Assembly: GCA_041586615.1 (NCBI GenBank) | Contig: JBFGZS010000004.1 | Span: 47,147 to 111,146 of the forward strand | DNA from: Motiliproteus sp041586615 | GTDB lineage: Bacteria; Pseudomonadota; Gammaproteobacteria; Pseudomonadales; Balneatricaceae | Direction of reading: 5' to 3' | Length of the DNA: 64,000 nt | Part shown: positions 61,776-64,000 of the stretch, in pieces | Numbering within the stretch: position 1 is the stretch's first letter | How the letters are laid out: each line of letters begins with the position of its first letter | Position numbers and translations under genes: made by a program | The notes under the pieces: model-generated | Told to the model about the DNA's origin: nothing | What the model saw: only the letters and a program-made list of their open reading frames with translations | Databases searched by the model: none

Positions 61776-62486
61776 ATGGCTTTTAAAATTGAAAAACCGA
61801 TTGTGGCTTACAAAGTTGTCACAGACGAAGAGAAGGCAAAGCAGAAGCAAGCCGCCGTGGCCGCGGTCAGCGAGTTGGAGAAGGTTCATGAAAACCTTAG
61901 CCGGCCTGAATTGCTGCTGGGTTCAACCTACAAGATCAAGACCCCGATGTCCGAGCATGCGCTGTATATCACCATTAATGACATCGTTCTTAATGAGGGG
62001 ACCGAACACGAGCAGCGCCACCCGTATGAAATTTTTATTAATTCGAAGAACATGGAGCACTACCAGTGGGTTGTTGCGCTGACACGGGTTATCTCGGCAG
62101 TCTTTCGTAAGGGCGGTGATATCACCTTTATGGTCGAAGAGCTTAAAGCGGTGTTTGATCCCAAGGGTGGCTACTTCAAGAAAGGCGGAAAATTTATGCC
62201 GTCGCTGGTGGCGGAGATCGGTGAAGCGATTGAAAACCACATGAAGATGATCGGCATGTTGCAGGACGAGGGGTTGGACGAGCATCAGCAGAAACTGGTG
62301 GACGAAAAGCGTGCGCAGTATGAATCTCTGCACGGCGGCAACAGCAAGGCCTCCGAGGACAGTAACGGTGATAAAGGCTCCTTCCCGGCCGATGCGCAAC
62401 TCTGCGGCAAATGTAACGTCAAAGCGGCCATCCTGATGGACGGTTGTTACACCTGCCTCAATTGTGGCGATTCTAAGTGCGGCTAA
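61776..62486 (+). CDS. nrdJb: Class II ribonucleotide reductase small part (NrdJb, TSCPD/zinc tail)
   Basis: 236-residue companion of NrdJa. Its TSCPD-type domain (MSEHALYITINDIVLNEGTE, EIFINSKNMEHYQWVVALTR) is followed by a C-terminal cysteine-rich tail, CGKCNVKAAILMDGCYTC then NCGDSKCG, that re-reduces the active site. The split arrangement matches P. aeruginosa nrdJab. It lies 46 bp after nrdJa and is followed by a strong terminator. Confidence 0.93.
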   Translation: MAFKIEKPIVAYKVVTDEEKAKQKQAAVAAVSELEKVHENLSRPELLLGSTYKIKTPMSEHALYITINDIVLNEGTEHEQRHPYEIFINSKNMEHYQWVVALTRVISAVFRKGGDITFMVEELKAVFDPKGGYFKKGGKFMPSLVAEIGEAIENHMKMIGMLQDEGLDEHQQKLVDEKRAQYESLHGGNSKASEDSNGDKGSFPADAQLCGKCNVKAAILMDGCYTCLNCGDSKCG

Positions 62487-62526
62487 AGCCTAACGTATTG
62501 CATTAGTAATCAATGATGTAAATGTG

Positions 62527-62595
62527 CACATAAGCTGCTTTTAGTGGCTCAATAGATACAAAGGCTTAGCAAGATAATTTTCACATAAGCTGCTT
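62527..62595 (+). repeat. Direct repeat CACATAAGCTGCTT
   Basis: 14-bp sequence at 62527-62540 and 62582-62595. Its inner 11-mer ATAAGCTGCTT recurs at 62915-62925. They flank or lie near the nrdJab terminator and a transposase-like remnant. Confidence 0.7.
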
Positions 62596-62605
62596 CTTCA
62601 GAAAT

Positions 62606-62644
62606 ACAACAACGCCAGCTATCGTCGCTGGCGTTGTTGTTTTT
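62606..62644 (+). terminator. Terminator after nrdJab
   Basis: Perfect 14-bp stem ACAACAACGCCAGC/GCTGGCGTTGTTGT with a 7-nt loop, followed by TTTT. Confidence 0.9.
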
Positions 62645-62826
62645 GAGCTAAAGTGATTGTTACTTATACGGTTAGACTGGCGATGCATTGAATACAGAGC
62701 AATGGCCTCAGGGCTATGTTCCGGTTGGTTTTGAAACTGCTCTAAACTTGCCACCACAACCCCCGCAAATGCCGGAGGTGTCTGATGAAACAGAACGATT
62801 TCGATGAACTGACGACAGTCATTGTT

Positions 62827-62960
62827 TTTTAGCCCCTGCCAACGCCATCAACTTCTTGAGATTACAGAACCCTAAAGCCATTCCCGTCATAATCGAACAT
62901 TTAGAGCTACAGGTATAAGCTGCTTGAGTGTGACAGCAGCTAGGGTGCCACCGATGCCAT
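62827..62960 (-). pseudogene. Possible degraded transposase 3' fragment
   Basis: Minus-strand frame ending at a stop near 62827 reads CCHTQAAYTCSSKCSIMTGM, then ALGFCNLKKLMALAGAKKQ. The closing NLKKLMAL-type sequence resembles the ends of some IS transposases. There is no start codon or upstream domain, so it is at best a remnant. The rest of 62645-63141 shows nothing I can assign. Confidence 0.25.
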
Positions 62961-63141
62961 ATCGTTTGCTAACAATGGCTGAGCGTTACGGGTAATCAGG
63001 CACATATATGCGCGTATGCGCTGCAGATAAGTGCTTGGAACCTACAGAATTGCAGGCAAATTGACCCTAACGTCGACGGTACGGGGAGCTTGAACCAGTA
63101 AAAACTGAAATCTATTTTTCGTTGGCAGGCACTTAGTAAAG

Positions 63142-63879
63142 TCACAATATCGCATAGTTGGCCATGCTCAAGATATGAAACGTCGCCTTTAAATTTTCGT
63201 CAGACTCATCATCCATTCCTCGTAACCAACGGACCTTGATCCCGAGGTAGTTGGCCCAAGCGACCCCTTTCTTGAAATCAGTCCACTTATTTTGCTTCGC
63301 GCAGGCTTCAATATACTGATTAACGAGCTTGTACTGTCTGTTGCCTGCCGTATAACGACCACACTCGAATGCTTCTTTATAGTGAGGAAATGCATCTGCA
63401 TGCCGTTCAAGTCGATAGAGTCGCGTTGCCTTAATCCAGGCGATTAACCATCTCAGTGGTTCCTCTAAGCTGGCTTTTTGTACTTCAGTGACATAGCGGT
63501 CTATATCATTTTCCGAACAGTTTTGGTTTTTCCGAAGGCTTTCACCTTTGTGATACAAGTCTATAAGAGAGGAGAGCGGCTTAAAATCTGCCTGATGTTC
63601 AAGATTCTTTACCAAAATATGCGTAAGATGAGGACCCCACTTCGCTTCAATCTTTTGATAATCTTCTGAAGGTATTTTCCCTGATTCAGACTTATTGAAC
63701 AGCTCAGACAGGTATCCCTGAAGATGTTGTTCCGCTAGCATATAGCCCTCTGATTGTTGCTCCCAAAATTTCTGTGTAACGTCAAACCAAACGCGGTTAG
63801 CACTGTCTGGATCAGAAAGGCGGCCCTTTATTAGGATTCTATTGATCGTTTCAATGAGTTGTTTGTGTAAGTTGCTCAT
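63142..63879 (-). CDS. Hypothetical helical protein
   Basis: 245 residues from ATG 63879 (an in-frame ATG at 63930 would add 17 residues, entering the IS leader). No family recognised. It is almost entirely helical, with a C-terminal part suggestive of TPR-like helices (ATRLYRLERHADAFPHYKEA, QYKLVNQYIEACAKQNKWTD). Codon and base usage look AT-richer than the housekeeping genes, consistent with acquired DNA. It sits beside an IS3-type element. Confidence 0.65.
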   Translation of the reverse strand: MSNLHKQLIETINRILIKGRLSDPDSANRVWFDVTQKFWEQQSEGYMLAEQHLQGYLSELFNKSESGKIPSEDYQKIEAKWGPHLTHILVKNLEHQADFKPLSSLIDLYHKGESLRKNQNCSENDIDRYVTEVQKASLEEPLRWLIAWIKATRLYRLERHADAFPHYKEAFECGRYTAGNRQYKLVNQYIEACAKQNKWTDFKKGVAWANYLGIKVRWLRGMDDESDENLKATFHILSMANYAIL

Positions 63880-63951
63880 AAGAGTGAAGTGGTTATAGTT
63901 CTCCGGACACACAGACGCAGGTAATATCACCTGCCAATAAAGGTGTGTGTC

Positions 63952-64000
63952 ATGAGTCAGAAGAAAACAAAACCATATACAGCTGAGTTTAAAGAGGCTG
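63952..64000 (+). mobile_element. IS3-family orfA (transposase HTH subunit), 5' end only
   Basis: ATG 63952, with AAAGG upstream, reads MSQKKTKPYTAEFKEA before the window ends. This matches the start of IS3-family (IS150-like) OrfA proteins. The left end of the IS should lie between about 63895 and 63951. Confidence 0.7.

Noticed and set aside
1..64000. CRISPR array
   Set aside because: No series of 24-40-bp repeats with regular unique spacers anywhere; the tandem repeats present have no spacers and no cas genes are nearby.

Overview
The window looks like a chromosomal segment of a free-living gammaproteobacterium, probably from the broad Pseudomonadales/Oceanospirillales-like part of the class. 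The reasons are the gene orders (rsgA/orn; queG, nnr-tsaE-amiB-mutL-miaA-hfq-hflX-hflK-hflC-hisZ-purA; suhB/trmJ-cysE-iscRSUA-hscBA-fdx-iscX; guaB-guaA; tadA/mltF; purL), the use of HisZ, and a split class II ribonucleotide reductase (NrdJa/NrdJb). No species can be named from the sequence alone.

Layout. 1-760: edge-truncated HDOD-domain gene. 947-7461: ribosome assembly, RNA decay, queuosine, metabolite repair, t6A and cell-wall hydrolysis genes. 7484-17269: mismatch repair, tRNA modification, Hfq, HflX, the HflKC protease modulator, HisZ and PurA. 17410-18222: a SuhB-family gene that has lost most metal-binding residues of the phosphatase active site. 18374-25875: trmJ-cysE and a complete isc iron-sulfur cluster operon behind a promoter carrying two abutting IscR-type sites. 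26242-36196: purine synthesis (guaB, guaA, purL) with tadA, a SPOR protein and mltF. 36302-41893: a PagL-like outer-membrane protein, then pgi, a UDP-glucose-dehydrogenase-like gene and galU (sugar nucleotide supply), then a DUF4197 protein. 42333-47914: small membrane protein, LysR and XRE-cupin regulators, and an ftsA-ftsZ pair that stands without the usual dcw neighbours.

Accessory part. 48242-51157 is a tRNA-Ser(GGA) gene carrying a roughly 2.7 kb integrated islet: tyrosine integrase, a zinc-ribbon/SEC-C cargo protein, and a 163-bp duplication of the tRNA 3' end plus its terminator. 51470-53539 encodes a large Big-1-like lipoprotein. 53540-54160 holds what looks like a Fur-controlled small RNA (Fur-like palindrome over a promoter, short U/C-rich body, perfect terminator). 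Then come a DUF1653 protein, a cupredoxin plus an ethylbenzene-dehydrogenase-type heme-domain protein, and a polar amino-acid ABC transporter in which two of three genes carry apparent one-base frameshifts. nrdJa-nrdJb follow, preceded by two NrdR-box-like sites. The last 1.5 kb is a mobile-element scar ending in the 5' end of an IS3-type orfA.

Most of the window is ordinary housekeeping DNA. The most interesting items are the degenerate SuhB and UDP-glucose-dehydrogenase active sites, the candidate sRNA, and the tRNA-Ser islet with its unexplained cargo. All functional calls come from reading motifs and gene order by eye; no database search was run.
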